Source: Pseudomonadota bacterium (GTDB lineage Bacteria; Pseudomonadota; Alphaproteobacteria; Caulobacterales; Caulobacteraceae). From it: 19,995 bases of DNA. The stretch lies in the NCBI GenBank assembly GCA_023434265.1, contig JAEYTA010000077.1, positions 1-19,995 of the forward strand, in the 5' to 3' direction. Shown here piece after piece: positions 1 to 6,838 of the stretch. Under the pieces are notes generated by a model. That model was not told the DNA's origin. It ran no database searches and worked only from the letters and a program-made list of their open reading frames with translations. The stretch's first letter is position 1. Every line of letters begins with the position of its first letter. The position numbers and the translations under genes were made by a program.

Positions 1-590
1 ACATGAAGAAGCTGATCGCCTATTCGTCGGTGGCGCACATGGGCTTCGTGACCATGGGCATCTTCGCCGGCAACGACCAGGGCGTGCAGGGCGCGGTGTT
101 CCAGATGCTGAGCCACGGCCTGATCTCGGGCGCGCTGTTCCTCTGCGTCGGCGTGGTCTACGACCGCATGCACACCCGCGAGATCGCCCTCTACGGCGGC
201 CTGACGGCGCGGATGCCGTGGTTCGCGGCCATCTTCCTGCTGTTCACCATGGCCAACGTCGGCCTGCCGGGAACCTCGGGCTTCATCGGCGAGATCCTGA
301 CCATGACCGGCGTCTACCAGGCGTCGACCTGGACCGCGTTCGTGGCCGCCTCCGGGGTGATCTTCTCGGCCGTCTACGCCCTGACGCTGTATCGCAACGT
401 CATGTTCGGCGAGATCACCAATCCGGCGATGAGGGCGATCACCGACGTCGACAAGCGCGAGCTCCTGATCTTCGCCCCCCTGATCCTCGGCACCCTGATC
501 CTCGGCGTGCAGCCCGGCCTCGTGCTGGACTACACCGAGGCCTCGGTGAGCGCCGTGACCACCGCCTATCAGCTCGCGATCGGCGGGTGA
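1..590 (+). CDS. nuoM: NADH-quinone oxidoreductase subunit M, C-terminal part
   Basis: The reading frame is open at the left edge: bases 1-2 are the end of a codon and the first full codon is an internal methionine, so the true start lies outside the window. NuoM is an antiporter-like, proton-pumping membrane subunit of respiratory complex I. The visible 195 residues begin at the family motif KKLIAYSSVAHMGF, which lies on a channel helix. Several hydrophobic helices follow, with the loop NVGLPGTSGFIGE that is typical of the later channel helices in this family. The frame ends in TGA at 588-590. nuoN follows after 4 bp, as in standard nuo operons. I am confident of the identity. Only about the last 40 percent of a usual NuoM of roughly 500 residues is present, and nothing suggests that the gene is broken. 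Confidence 0.96.
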   Translation, partial: MKKLIAYSSVAHMGFVTMGIFAGNDQGVQGAVFQMLSHGLISGALFLCVGVVYDRMHTREIALYGGLTARMPWFAAIFLLFTMANVGLPGTSGFIGEILTMTGVYQASTWTAFVAASGVIFSAVYALTLYRNVMFGEITNPAMRAITDVDKRELLIFAPLILGTLILGVQPGLVLDYTEASVSAVTTAYQLAIGG

Positions 591-594
591 GACG

Positions 595-2040
595 ATGATG
601 CCTGACCTGATCCAAGCCCTGCAGATCTCCGCCCCCGAGGCGACCCTCGCGGTCGGCGGCCTCGTGCTCCTGATGGTCGGCGCCTTCGCCGGCGAGAAGA
701 GCGCGCGGCTGGTGTCGATCCTTTCGGTGCTGCTGCTCGTCGCGGCGACGGCCCTGGCCGTCACGGGCCCGCTGGGCCGCGCCTTCGACGGCGCCTACGT
801 CGCCGACCCGCTGGCCGTGTTCGGCAAGGCGGTGATCTTCCTGTCCAGCGCCGTGGCCGTGGTGCTCGGCGACGGCTGGATGAAGCGCCAGCGCATCGCC
901 CGCTTCGAGTATCCGATCCTGATCGTGCTGGCCTCGGCGGGCATGGGCATGATGGCGTCCTCGGGCGACCTGATCTCGCTCTACATCGGCATCGAGCTGC
1001 ACTCGTTGGCCCTCTACGTGCTGGCCGCCTTCCACCGCGACGACCTGCGCGCCTCGGAGGCGGGGCTGAAGTATTTCGTGCTGGGGGCGTTGTCCTCGGG
1101 CCTGCTGCTCTACGGAGCGAGCCTGATCTACGGCTTCGCCGGCTCGATGCGCTTCGACGACATCGCCGCCTACGCCGCGACCAATCCGTCGCCGGGGCTG
1201 GTGTTCGGCCTGGTGTTCCTGATCTGCGGCCTGGCCTTCAAGGTTTCGGCGGCGCCGTTCCACATGTGGACGCCCGACGTCTACGAGGGCGCGCCGACGC
1301 CGGTCGTGGCCTTCTTCACCACCGCGCCCAAGATGGCGGCCATGGTGCTGATCGCCCGCACCCTCGAACACGGCTTCGCCGACTCCCACGCGCAGTGGTC
1401 GCAGGTGCTGATCCTGATCTCGCTGATCTCGTTCGCGGTCGGGGCGTTCGGCGGCCTGGTGCAGAAGGACATCCAGCGCCTGCTGGCCTATTCGTCGATC
1501 GCCAACATCGGCTACGCCCTGCTGGGCATCGCCGCGGGCACGACGCTGGGCATCCAGTCGATGCTGCTGTTCATGACCCTGTACATCGTGGACCAGTTCG
1601 GCTTCTTCGCCATTCTGCTGTCGCTGAGCCGGAGCGGGCGGATGATCCGGTCGATCCCGGATCTGGCGGGGCTGCGCAAGGAGCGGCCGCTGACGGCGGT
1701 GGCGATCACCGTGCTGTCGCTGTCGCTGCTGGGCATGCCGCCGCTGTCGGGCTTCTGGGGCAAGTGGGCCGTGTTCGGCGCCGCCGCCGAGGCCGGCTAC
1801 TGGATGGCGGGCGCGGCGGGTCTGGTGGCCTCGGTCGTGGCGGGCTTCTACTATCTGCGCATCATCAAGGTGATGTGGTTCGACCCGGCGCCGGAGCAGG
1901 CGCCGACCGAGCGCGCGCCGGTGGAGGCGAAGACCATCGCCCTGGCCTGCGCCGCCTTCAGCTTCCCGCTGGTCATCGTCGGCCTGACCTGGCTGGAGCC
2001 GTGGGCCGCCGCCGCCGCGACGGGCTTCGGGGCGGGCTGA
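595..2040 (+). CDS. nuoN: NADH-quinone oxidoreductase subunit N
   Basis: NuoN is the third antiporter-like proton-pumping subunit of the membrane arm of complex I. The 481-residue length matches the family. Nearly the whole protein is hydrophobic helices. Charged residues expected in the proton channel are visible: Lys216 in GLAFKVSAAPFHMWTPDVYEG, Lys246 in TTAPKMAA and Lys390 in SGFWGKWAVF. These correspond to the functional lysines of the E. coli subunit (K217, K247 and K395 by motif matching). The motif QKDIQRLLAYSSIANIGY is also present. Two consecutive ATG codons (595 and 598) could serve as the start. The first lies 4 bp after the nuoM stop, with only a weak purine stretch upstream, so coupling to nuoM is likely. 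nuoN is the usual last gene of the nuo operon, and birA follows with no gap. Confidence 0.97.
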   Translation: MMPDLIQALQISAPEATLAVGGLVLLMVGAFAGEKSARLVSILSVLLLVAATALAVTGPLGRAFDGAYVADPLAVFGKAVIFLSSAVAVVLGDGWMKRQRIARFEYPILIVLASAGMGMMASSGDLISLYIGIELHSLALYVLAAFHRDDLRASEAGLKYFVLGALSSGLLLYGASLIYGFAGSMRFDDIAAYAATNPSPGLVFGLVFLICGLAFKVSAAPFHMWTPDVYEGAPTPVVAFFTTAPKMAAMVLIARTLEHGFADSHAQWSQVLILISLISFAVGAFGGLVQKDIQRLLAYSSIANIGYALLGIAAGTTLGIQSMLLFMTLYIVDQFGFFAILLSLSRSGRMIRSIPDLAGLRKERPLTAVAITVLSLSLLGMPPLSGFWGKWAVFGAAAEAGYWMAGAAGLVASVVAGFYYLRIIKVMWFDPAPEQAPTERAPVEAKTIALACAAFSFPLVIVGLTWLEPWAAAAATGFGAG

Positions 2041-2790
2041 GTGGGACCGGCGCCGGTCCTGCTGCTCGACCAGACCGACTCCACCAATGCGGAGGCCCGC
2101 CGTCGGGCCGAGGCGGGCGAGACCGGCCCGCTGTGGATCGCCGCGCGGCGGCAGACCGCCGGGCGCGGCCGGCGGGGGCGCAATTGGGAAAGCGAAGGGG
2201 GGAATCTGTTTTCCACCTTGCTGCAATTGACCCGTAAATCGCCCGCCGAGGCGGCGCAGGTGACCTTCCTCGCCGCCCTGGCTGTGGCCGACCTGCTGGA
2301 CCGCTACGCGCCGCCCTCGCTGGTGACGATCAAATGGCCCAACGACGTGATGCTGGCGGGCGAGAAGGTCGCCGGGGTGCTGGTCGAGTCCGGCGCGCAC
2401 GCGACAGGCGGGCTGTGGCTGGCGGTCGGGATCGGGGTCAACCTGGCCCACGCGCCGGCCGGGACGGAGCGGCCGGCGACCTCGCTGGCGCAGCACCTGT
2501 CCGCCACCGTGGCGGCGCCGCCGACCGTCGAGGTCGCGGCCCGCGAGCTGGCCGAGGCCTTCGCCGTCTGGATGGATCGCTGGGAGGCGCTCGGCTTCCA
2601 GCCCGTGCTGGACGCGTGGCGGGCGCGGACCCCCGGGCTGGACGGGCCGGCCGTCGCCCGGCTGGGCCACGAGACGGTCGAGGGGCGCGCCGAGGGGGTG
2701 GAGCCGGACGGGGCGCTGCGGCTCAGACTGGCCGATGGCTCGTTGAGACTGATTTCCGCCGGCGACGTCTTCTTTGGAGAGTCGGCGTGA
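2041..2790 (+). CDS. birA: Biotin--[acetyl-CoA-carboxylase] ligase, class I (no DNA-binding domain)
   Basis: This enzyme activates biotin to biotinyl-AMP and transfers it to the biotin carrier domain of carboxylases. The catalytic motifs are clear: DSTN at 13-16, the biotinyl-AMP loop GRGRRGRNW at 41-49, KWPNDV at 98-103, and EKVAGVLVE with the probable catalytic Lys109. A short C-terminal domain ends in SAGDVFFGE. The 249-residue protein starts directly in the catalytic domain. It lacks the N-terminal helix-turn-helix of E. coli BirA, so it should be a monofunctional class I ligase and not a biotin-operon repressor. The GTG start at 2041 is the base immediately after the nuoN stop codon. No other start lies between it and the first essential motif, so the start is well supported. 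Being placed after nuoN and before coaX is, from memory, common in alphaproteobacteria. Confidence 0.95.
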   Translation: MGPAPVLLLDQTDSTNAEARRRAEAGETGPLWIAARRQTAGRGRRGRNWESEGGNLFSTLLQLTRKSPAEAAQVTFLAALAVADLLDRYAPPSLVTIKWPNDVMLAGEKVAGVLVESGAHATGGLWLAVGIGVNLAHAPAGTERPATSLAQHLSATVAAPPTVEVAARELAEAFAVWMDRWEALGFQPVLDAWRARTPGLDGPAVARLGHETVEGRAEGVEPDGALRLRLADGSLRLISAGDVFFGESA

Positions 2791-2803
2791 TGCTGGACCA
2801 GAC

Positions 2804-2960
2804 AAGGCCCTCCCCTCGAGGGGGAGGGTTGGGTGGGGTGGAGGCAGGGCGTGTCCCGCCTTATTCCGTAGACTCCGTCGGCGTCCCGGAGCCCGTTCCG
2901 GCGAGGTCGGCGCGTCCACCCCATCCCCCGACCCCTTCCCCCTCGAGGGGAAGGGGAGAA
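2804..2960. repeat. Compound inverted repeat with palindromic arms (REP/MITE-like)
   Basis: This fills most of the 184 bp between birA and coaX. Two arms of about 38-45 bp (roughly 2808-2845 and 2912-2956) are imperfect reverse complements of each other. They are separated by about 66 bp. Each arm is itself near-palindromic around the same core, CCCCTCGAGGGG (2812-2823 and 2939-2950), followed or preceded by a TGGGGTGG / CCACCCCA block. A short hairpin, CCGGA with TCCGG, lies in the spacer at about 2887-2902. No coding potential fits the element on either strand beyond frames open by composition. The look is that of widespread intergenic palindromic repeats of alphaproteobacterial chromosomes, or of a small non-autonomous element. 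RNA from either strand could fold into a long stem or two separate hairpins. Whether it ends transcription, stabilises RNA or is inert cannot be told from the sequence. Confidence 0.8.
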
Positions 2961-2961
2961 G

Positions 2962-2968
2962 AAGGGAG
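2962..2968 (+). promoter_or_regulatory. Ribosome binding site of coaX
   Basis: AAGGGAG lies 6 bases before the ATG at 2975. It decides the coaX start, because the same frame is open upstream to an ATG inside birA (2774). It abuts the right end of the inverted repeat, whose last bases (AAGGGGAG, 2951-2958) form a second, more distant purine run. A stem formed by the repeat would therefore lie directly beside the ribosome landing site. Confidence 0.7.
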
Positions 2969-2974
2969 CGGCTG

Positions 2975-3754
2975 ATGCTGCTGGCGATCGAGCAGGGCAA
3001 CACCAACACGCTGTTCGCGGTGCACGACGGCGCGGACTGGATCGCCCAGTGGCGCACCGCCACCGAGGCCAGCCGCACGGCCGACGAGTACGCGGTCTGG
3101 CTGACCCAGCTGCTGGCCATGCGCGGGCTGACGCTGGCCGACCTCGACGGCTGCATCGTCTCCAGCGTGGTGCCGCAGTCGATCTTCAACCTGCGCAACC
3201 TGTCGCGGCGCTATCTCGAGGTCGAACCGCTGGTCATCGGCGAGAACGTCGACCTCGGCATGCCGGTGCGCATCCTCAAGCCCAAGGAGGCGGGGGCGGA
3301 CCGGCTGGTCAACGCGCTCGGGGCGCACCTGAAATATCCCGGCGACCTGATCGTCATCGACAGCGGCACGGCGACCACCTTCGACGTCATCGCCGCCGAC
3401 GGCGCCTTCGAGGGCGGGGTGATCGCCCCGGGCGTGAACCTGAGCCTGCAGGCCCTGCACGAGGCGGCCGCCATGCTGCCGCGCATCGCCATCCAGAAGC
3501 CGGACAAGGTGATCGGCAAGGACACGGTCTCAAACATGCAGTCCGGCGTGTTCTGGGGCTACATCGCCCTGATCGAGGGGCTGGTGGCGCGCATCAAGGC
3601 GGAGTGGGGCCGGCCGATGACCGTCATCGGAACCGGGGGCGTGGTCTCCCTGTTCGAGGGGGCGACCGACAGCATCGACGCTTTCGACCCCGACCTGACC
3701 ATCCGCGGCCTGCTGGAAATCTGGCGGCGGAACTCCCACCTGAAAGCCGAATGA
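2975..3754 (+). CDS. coaX: Type III pantothenate kinase
   Basis: CoaX phosphorylates pantothenate, the first committed step of coenzyme A synthesis. It belongs to the ASKHA fold, and the type III class is insensitive to CoA feedback. The start ATG at 2975 gives 259 residues, the usual family length, and has a good ribosome binding site. Motifs seen are IEQGNTNT at the N terminus (the ATP phosphate-binding motif), GADRLVNALGA with probable catalytic base Asp109, DSGTATTFDVI, and the glycine-rich GGVIAPGVNLS. One oddity is that the first motif carries Glu6 where the family normally has Asp (DxGNT). The acid is conserved but one methylene longer. This may be a lineage trait. The stop overlaps the rnj start by 4 bases (ATGA at 3751-3754), so the two genes are probably translationally coupled. 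Confidence 0.95.
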   Translation: MLLAIEQGNTNTLFAVHDGADWIAQWRTATEASRTADEYAVWLTQLLAMRGLTLADLDGCIVSSVVPQSIFNLRNLSRRYLEVEPLVIGENVDLGMPVRILKPKEAGADRLVNALGAHLKYPGDLIVIDSGTATTFDVIAADGAFEGGVIAPGVNLSLQALHEAAAMLPRIAIQKPDKVIGKDTVSNMQSGVFWGYIALIEGLVARIKAEWGRPMTVIGTGGVVSLFEGATDSIDAFDPDLTIRGLLEIWRRNSHLKAE

Positions 3755-5424
3755 CAAAAGAACAATCGAACGAACTCGTCTTCCTGCCGCTGGGCGGGTC
3801 GAACGAGATCGGCATGAACCTGAACGCCTACGGCTTCGGGCCGGCCGACAATCGCCAGTGGATCGTCGTCGACGTCGGCGTCACCTTCGGCGACAACTCC
3901 ACCCCCGGCGTCGACGTGATCGTGCCCGATCCGACCTTCCTCGAGGGGGAGGAGATCATCGGCATTGTCCTGACCCACGCCCACGAGGATCACATCGGTG
4001 CCCTCGGCTGGCTGTGGCCGCGCATCAAGGCGCCGCTGTACGCCACGCCGTTCACCGCCTTCCTGATCCGCGAGAAGCTGCGCGACGCCGGCATTCTCGA
4101 CCGGGTGACCCTGCACGAGGTGCCCTTGGGCGGGCGGATCGACCTGGGCCCGTTCCAGGTGGAGATGGTGACCATCACCCATTCGATCGCCGAGCCGAAC
4201 GGCCTGGCCATCAAGACGCCGCTGGGCATGGTGCTGCACACCGGCGACTGGAAGATCGACAACGATCCCGTCGTCGGCGAGCGCACCGACGTGGAGACCA
4301 TCCGCCGCCTCGGCGACGAGGGCGTGCTGGCCATGGTCTGCGACTCCACCAACGTCTTCCAGGAGGGCGTGGCGGGGTCGGAAGGGGAGGTGAAGGTCGC
4401 ACTGGCCGAGCTGATCTCGGGCCTGAAGGGCCGGGTGGCGGTCGGCTGCTTCGCCTCCAACGTGGCGCGCATGGACAGCGTCATCCGCGCCGCCGAGGCC
4501 GCGGGGCGGCGAGTGGCGCTGGCGGGCCGGTCGATGCACCGCATCACCGCGGCGGCCAAGTCGGTCGGCATGCTGTCGGACATCCAGCCCTTCCTCTCGG
4601 AAGAGCAGGCGCGGCAATGGCCGGCGGACGAGATTCTCTACCTGTGCACGGGCAGCCAGGGCGAGCCGCGCGCAGCCCTGTCGCGGGTGGCGGAGGGGAC
4701 GCATCCCTTCGTCAAGCTGGGGCCGGGGGACCACTGCATATTCTCGTCGCGGGTCATCCCCGGCAACGAGCTGGCCATCGGCCGGCTGCAGGACACGTTG
4801 TCGGACCGGGGCGTGCGCATCTACACCGACAAGGATCACCCGGGCATCCACGTCTCGGGCCATCCGTGCCGCGACGAGCTGCGCCAGATGTACCAGTGGG
4901 CCCGGCCGCACGTGGCGGTGCCGACCCACGGCATGCGCCGCCACATCGCCGAACACGCGGCGCTGGCCAGGGAGATGCAGGTCCCCGAGACCGTGACGCC
5001 GCGCAATGGCGACGTGGTGCTGCTGGCCCCCGGGCCCGCGCGGATCATCGACGAGGTCCCCTCGGGCCGTCTGTTCGTCGACGGCGGCATGCTGGTCGAG
5101 GAGGCCGGGGCGGCCCTGCGCGAGCGGCGTCACGCGGCCTCGAACGGGGTGCTGATCGTCAGCTTCGCCATGGACCGGCGCGGCAAGATCGTCTCCGATA
5201 TCGACGTGCGCGGCCTCGGCCTGCCGGGCGACGAGGACAGCCCGCTGGGCGACCTGCTGGACGACCTGGCCGAACGGGTCGAGCAGGTGGTGCGCGGCCT
5301 GAAGGGCGAGGCGCTGGAGGACGAACTGGTGGTCGAGCAGGCGGTGGCGCGGGCGCTGAAGAAGGCCAGCATCCAGATCTGGGACCGCCGCCCGATCGTC
5401 GAGACCGTCATCCTGAGGCTTTGA
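3751..5424 (+). CDS. rnj: Ribonuclease J
   Basis: RNase J is a metallo-beta-lactamase/beta-CASP ribonuclease with 5'-3' exo- and endonuclease activity. In alphaproteobacteria it takes part in rRNA maturation and mRNA turnover. The 557-residue protein starts at the ATG overlapping the coaX stop. The zinc ligand motif HAHEDH is at residues 76-81, and further metal-site candidates include His142-region THSIAEPNG and HTGDWKID (His163, Asp166). The beta-CASP part follows with CFASNVARM, GRSMHR and CTGSQGEPRAAL, and then SGHPCRDEL and VPTHG, where the last histidines complete the active site. The C-terminal domain ends in RRPIVETVILRL, typical of RNase J. The only unusual point is the next gene: pyrH follows after 55 bp. 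The stop codon also lies in the -35 region of the predicted pyrH promoter. Confidence 0.96.
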   Translation: MTKEQSNELVFLPLGGSNEIGMNLNAYGFGPADNRQWIVVDVGVTFGDNSTPGVDVIVPDPTFLEGEEIIGIVLTHAHEDHIGALGWLWPRIKAPLYATPFTAFLIREKLRDAGILDRVTLHEVPLGGRIDLGPFQVEMVTITHSIAEPNGLAIKTPLGMVLHTGDWKIDNDPVVGERTDVETIRRLGDEGVLAMVCDSTNVFQEGVAGSEGEVKVALAELISGLKGRVAVGCFASNVARMDSVIRAAEAAGRRVALAGRSMHRITAAAKSVGMLSDIQPFLSEEQARQWPADEILYLCTGSQGEPRAALSRVAEGTHPFVKLGPGDHCIFSSRVIPGNELAIGRLQDTLSDRGVRIYTDKDHPGIHVSGHPCRDELRQMYQWARPHVAVPTHGMRRHIAEHAALAREMQVPETVTPRNGDVVLLAPGPARIIDEVPSGRLFVDGGMLVEEAGAALRERRHAASNGVLIVSFAMDRRGKIVSDIDVRGLGLPGDEDSPLGDLLDDLAERVEQVVRGLKGEALEDELVVEQAVARALKKASIQIWDRRPIVETVILRL

Positions 5425-5448
5425 AGCGCGCGCGGGCCTACCTATAAG
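5421..5448 (+). promoter_or_regulatory. Predicted housekeeping promoter for pyrH
   Basis: TTGAAG (5421-5426) and TATAAG (5443-5448) are separated by 16 bp. Written the Caulobacter way, this is TTGAAGC, 13 bp, CCTATAAG, close to the published housekeeping consensus TTGACGS-N10-14-GCTANAWC. The -35 element overlaps the rnj stop codon (TGA, 5422-5424). A start about 7 bases after the -10 would leave a leader of about 25 nt containing AAGG (5469-5472), 7 bases before the pyrH ATG. This is the longest non-repeat gap in the first half of the window, which supports a transcription boundary here. The call rests on sequence match only. Confidence 0.55.
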
Positions 5449-5479
5449 GGTCCGATTCCGCCGTCCCCAAGGTCTTCCG

Positions 5480-6223
5480 ATGCCCGACGTTCCGTCCGAG
5501 TTCCGCTACAAGCGCGTCCTGCTCAAGGTCTCGGGCGAGGTGCTGATGGGCGACCAGGGCTACGGCATCGACATGAAGACCGTGGCCCAGGTGGCCTCGG
5601 CCATCGCCGACGTCGCCCGCGAGGGGGTGGAGATCTGCCTCGTCATCGGCGGCGGCAACATCTTCCGCGGCCTGTCGAAGGCCGCCGGCGACATGGACCG
5701 CGCCTCGGCCGACTACATGGGCATGCTGGCGACCGTGATGAACGCCCTGGCCATGCAGGCCGCGCTGGAGAAGATCGGCGTGCAGACGCGGGTGCAGAGC
5801 GCGCTGGTGATGAACGCCGTGGCCGAGCCCTATGTGCGCCGCCGCGCGCTGCGCCACCTCGAAAAGGGCCGGGTGGTGATCTTTGCCGCCGGCGTGGGCG
5901 CGCCCTTCTTCACGACCGACTCGGGCGCCGCCCTGCGGGCCGCCGAGATGGGCTGCGACGCCCTGCTGAAGGGCACCAGCGTCGACGGCGTCTACACCGC
6001 CGATCCGAAGAAGGACGCCAACGCGACCCGCTACGACGCCCTGACCTACCAGGACGTGCTGGCGAAGGACCTCAAGGTGATGGACGCCTCGGCGGTCGCC
6101 CTGATGCGTGACTCGGGCATTCCGATCGTGGTCTTCTCGATCCGCGAGGACGGCTCGTTCCGGCGCGCGCTCAAGGGCGAGGGCGCCTTCACCGTGATCA
6201 GCGGCGACGGCAAGTCCGTCTGA
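5480..6223 (+). CDS. pyrH: UMP kinase
   Basis: PyrH phosphorylates UMP to UDP with ATP. It is a hexameric amino-acid-kinase-family enzyme controlled in many bacteria by GTP and UTP. The 247-residue length is normal. Motifs are LLKVSGEVLMG at the N terminus, GGGNIFRG around residues 57-64, the MDRASADYMGMLATVMNALA helix, and LLKGTSVDGVYTADPKKD near 170. The odd point is at 138-147: the chain reads GVGAPFFTTD where most bacteria have GTGNPFFTTD. The residues aligning with E. coli Thr138 and Asn140 are therefore Val139 and Ala141. In E. coli those positions lie near the UMP and subunit-contact region linked to regulation. The rest of the active site looks intact, so I expect an active enzyme. 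It is preceded by rnj, not by the usual rpsB-tsf pair, and followed by frr as usual. Confidence 0.96.
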   Translation: MPDVPSEFRYKRVLLKVSGEVLMGDQGYGIDMKTVAQVASAIADVAREGVEICLVIGGGNIFRGLSKAAGDMDRASADYMGMLATVMNALAMQAALEKIGVQTRVQSALVMNAVAEPYVRRRALRHLEKGRVVIFAAGVGAPFFTTDSGAALRAAEMGCDALLKGTSVDGVYTADPKKDANATRYDALTYQDVLAKDLKVMDASAVALMRDSGIPIVVFSIREDGSFRRALKGEGAFTVISGDGKSV

Positions 6224-6253
6224 CACGACCAGAGAAACGCGAGAGAAACGACC

Positions 6254-6811
6254 ATGGCCAAGCCAGACCTCAAGAGCTACCGCGACCGCATGGACAAGGC
6301 CGTCGGCGCCCTGAAGGAGGAGTTCGCCGGCCTGCGCACGGGCCGCGCCAACGCCGGCCTGCTGGATCCGGTGCAGGTCGAGGCCTACGGCTCGACCTCG
6401 CCGCTGAACGCCGTGGCGGCGATCAGCGTGCCGGAGCCGCGGATGATCTCGGTCAACGTCTGGGATCGCGGCATGGTGGTGTCGGTCGAGAAGGCCATCC
6501 GCGCCGCCGGCCTGGGACTGAACCCGATCGTGGACGGCCAGACCCTGCGCATCCCGATCCCGCCGCTGACCGAGGAGCGCCGCCGCGACCTGGTCAAGCT
6601 GGCCGGCAAGTACGCCGAGCAGCAGAAGATCGCGGTCCGCAACGTGCGCCGCGACGCCAACGACGACCTGAAGAAGGCGGAGAAGGCCTCGGAGATCAGC
6701 CAGGACGAGCAGAAGAAGATGGAGACCGAGGTCCAGAAGGACACGGACGCGGCCATCAAGCGCATCGACGAGGCCTTGAAGGCCAAGGAAGTCGAGATCA
6801 TGCAGGTCTGA
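6254..6811 (+). CDS. frr: Ribosome recycling factor
   Basis: Frr, with EF-G, splits the post-termination ribosome so that it can be reused. The 185 residues match the family exactly. The N terminus (RMDKAVGALKEEFAGLRTGRANAGLLD) and the hallmark stretch NVRRDANDDLKKAEK, which contains the conserved arginine of domain I, are clear. The long alpha-helical domain I with charged heptads is visible in both ends of the protein, and the beta domain II lies in the middle (about 30-105). It follows pyrH after 30 bp, with GAGAGAAA about 7 bases before the ATG as a plausible ribosome binding site. The pyrH-frr-uppS-cdsA order is conserved across most bacteria. Nothing unusual is seen. Confidence 0.98.
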   Translation: MAKPDLKSYRDRMDKAVGALKEEFAGLRTGRANAGLLDPVQVEAYGSTSPLNAVAAISVPEPRMISVNVWDRGMVVSVEKAIRAAGLGLNPIVDGQTLRIPIPPLTEERRRDLVKLAGKYAEQQKIAVRNVRRDANDDLKKAEKASEISQDEQKKMETEVQKDTDAAIKRIDEALKAKEVEIMQV

Positions 6812-6838
6812 CGACGGTTCTGCCGTAGGATAGAGCGC

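Noticed and set aside
2808..2956. Rho-independent terminator after birA
   Set aside because: The hairpins are strong but no T-run follows on either strand, and the structure is better described as a repeat element. An effect on transcription is possible but not shown.
2774..2974. N-terminal extension of CoaX (67 residues) starting inside birA
   Set aside because: The extension translates the inverted repeat and has no family similarity. The ATG at 2975 has a good ribosome binding site and gives the normal length.
439..3198. 919-residue open frame on the minus strand
   Set aside because: It lies opposite nuoM, nuoN, birA and coaX, which all have clear family motifs. The translation is Arg/Gln/His/Gly-rich with no domain, as expected from an antisense frame in GC-rich DNA.
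6808..6831. Promoter directly before uppS (CTGACG ... TAGGAT)
   Set aside because: The -10-like TAGGAT is well placed for a leaderless start. However, the spacing to the only -35-like sequence is just 12 bp, and AGGA in the same place works as a ribosome binding site. It is mentioned under uppS only.
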